Source: Candidatus Bathyarchaeum sp.
GTDB taxonomy: Archaea > Thermoproteota > Bathyarchaeia > Bathyarchaeales > Bathyarchaeaceae
Length of the DNA stretch: 6,261 nucleotides
NCBI GenBank assembly: GCA_003096255.1
Contig: PIXS01000387.1
Coordinates: 1 to 6,261, forward strand
Direction of reading: 5' to 3'
The notes beneath the pieces are model-generated. The model ran no database searches and had not been told where the DNA came from. It saw only the letters and a program-made list of their open reading frames with translations. How positions within the stretch are numbered: position 1 is the stretch's first letter; each line of letters opens with the position of its first letter. Positions 6,136-6,261 of this stretch are shown piece by piece. The position numbers and the translations under genes are program-made.

Positions 6136-6261
6136 AGGAGGTGATCCGGCCGCAGGTTCCCCTACGGCCACCTTGTTACGACTTCTCCCTCCTTGCGGAA
6201 CTCAGATTCGACGCAGCCAAGAAGACCACGCCTCACCCAAACCCCACTCGGATGGAGCGAC
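6136..6261 (-). rRNA. 16S ribosomal RNA, 3' end (partial, continues beyond window)
   Basis: On the minus strand the sequence runs through the distal part of helix 44, then AAGTCGTAACAAGG, helix 45 with its GGAA loop (the two dimethylated adenines correspond to 6158-6157), and GGATCACCTCCT at the 3' end, so the mature end is at about 6136. The GGTGGCCGTAGGGG-to-GCGGCCGGATC helix 45 and the helix 44 sequence are of archaeal type. The 126 bases present are the last part of a roughly 1.5-kb gene. The anti-SD CCTCCT matches the AGGAGG of the epimerase gene. No tRNA-Ala, 23S or 5S follows on this strand within the window. Confidence 0.97.

Overview
This looks like a chromosomal segment of a low-GC archaeon. 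The strongest evidence is the right edge, where the minus strand carries the 3' end of a 16S rRNA gene of archaeal type, ending in the anti-Shine-Dalgarno core CCTCCT. Leader-proximal TATA-like boxes, sec-type signal peptides, PKD-domain surface proteins and TTG starts fit this. The gene content would suit a Thermoproteota/Bathyarchaeia-like lineage, but that placement is inference and a search with the rRNA fragment would settle it.

Layout from left to right. (1) The first 63 codons of a minus-strand secreted protein (190 to 1), with its own TATA box and G-rich ribosome binding site. (2) A divergent intergenic region (191-474) holding an A/C-only-like low-complexity tract and two tandem copies of a 19-bp dyad element, the second directly upstream of a TATA-like box. 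(3) A three-gene plus-strand cluster: a DegT/StrS-type PLP sugar aminotransferase (475-1650), an NAD-dependent sugar epimerase/dehydratase of the extended SDR family (1720-2679), and a GT4-family glycosyltransferase (2724-3881). (4) A 110-bp gap with a third copy of the dyad element and a promoter nearly identical to that of the aminotransferase. (5) A 675-residue exported, membrane-anchored protein with two PKD domains and three Ig-like repeats (3992-6019). (6) A convergent gap, then the 16S rRNA 3' end (6136-6261, minus).

The three enzymes look like one nucleotide-sugar/glycan assembly unit: SDR chemistry on a nucleotide sugar, PLP-dependent amination, and transfer to an acceptor. The PKD protein has ten N-X-S/T sequons and shares the cluster's promoter module (78 bp aligned without gaps, 62 identical, same 66-bp distance from dyad to TTG start). 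It is therefore probably co-regulated with the glycan genes and may be a glycosylated surface protein. That functional link is inference; the promoter identity is seen directly.

Two observations stand out: the duplicated promoter/operator module, which suggests an undescribed surface-remodelling regulon, and a 16S gene with no 23S, tRNA or 5S in the 6.1 kb downstream of it, meaning unlinked rRNA genes unless the assembly is wrong. I found no mobile element, CRISPR array or tRNA.
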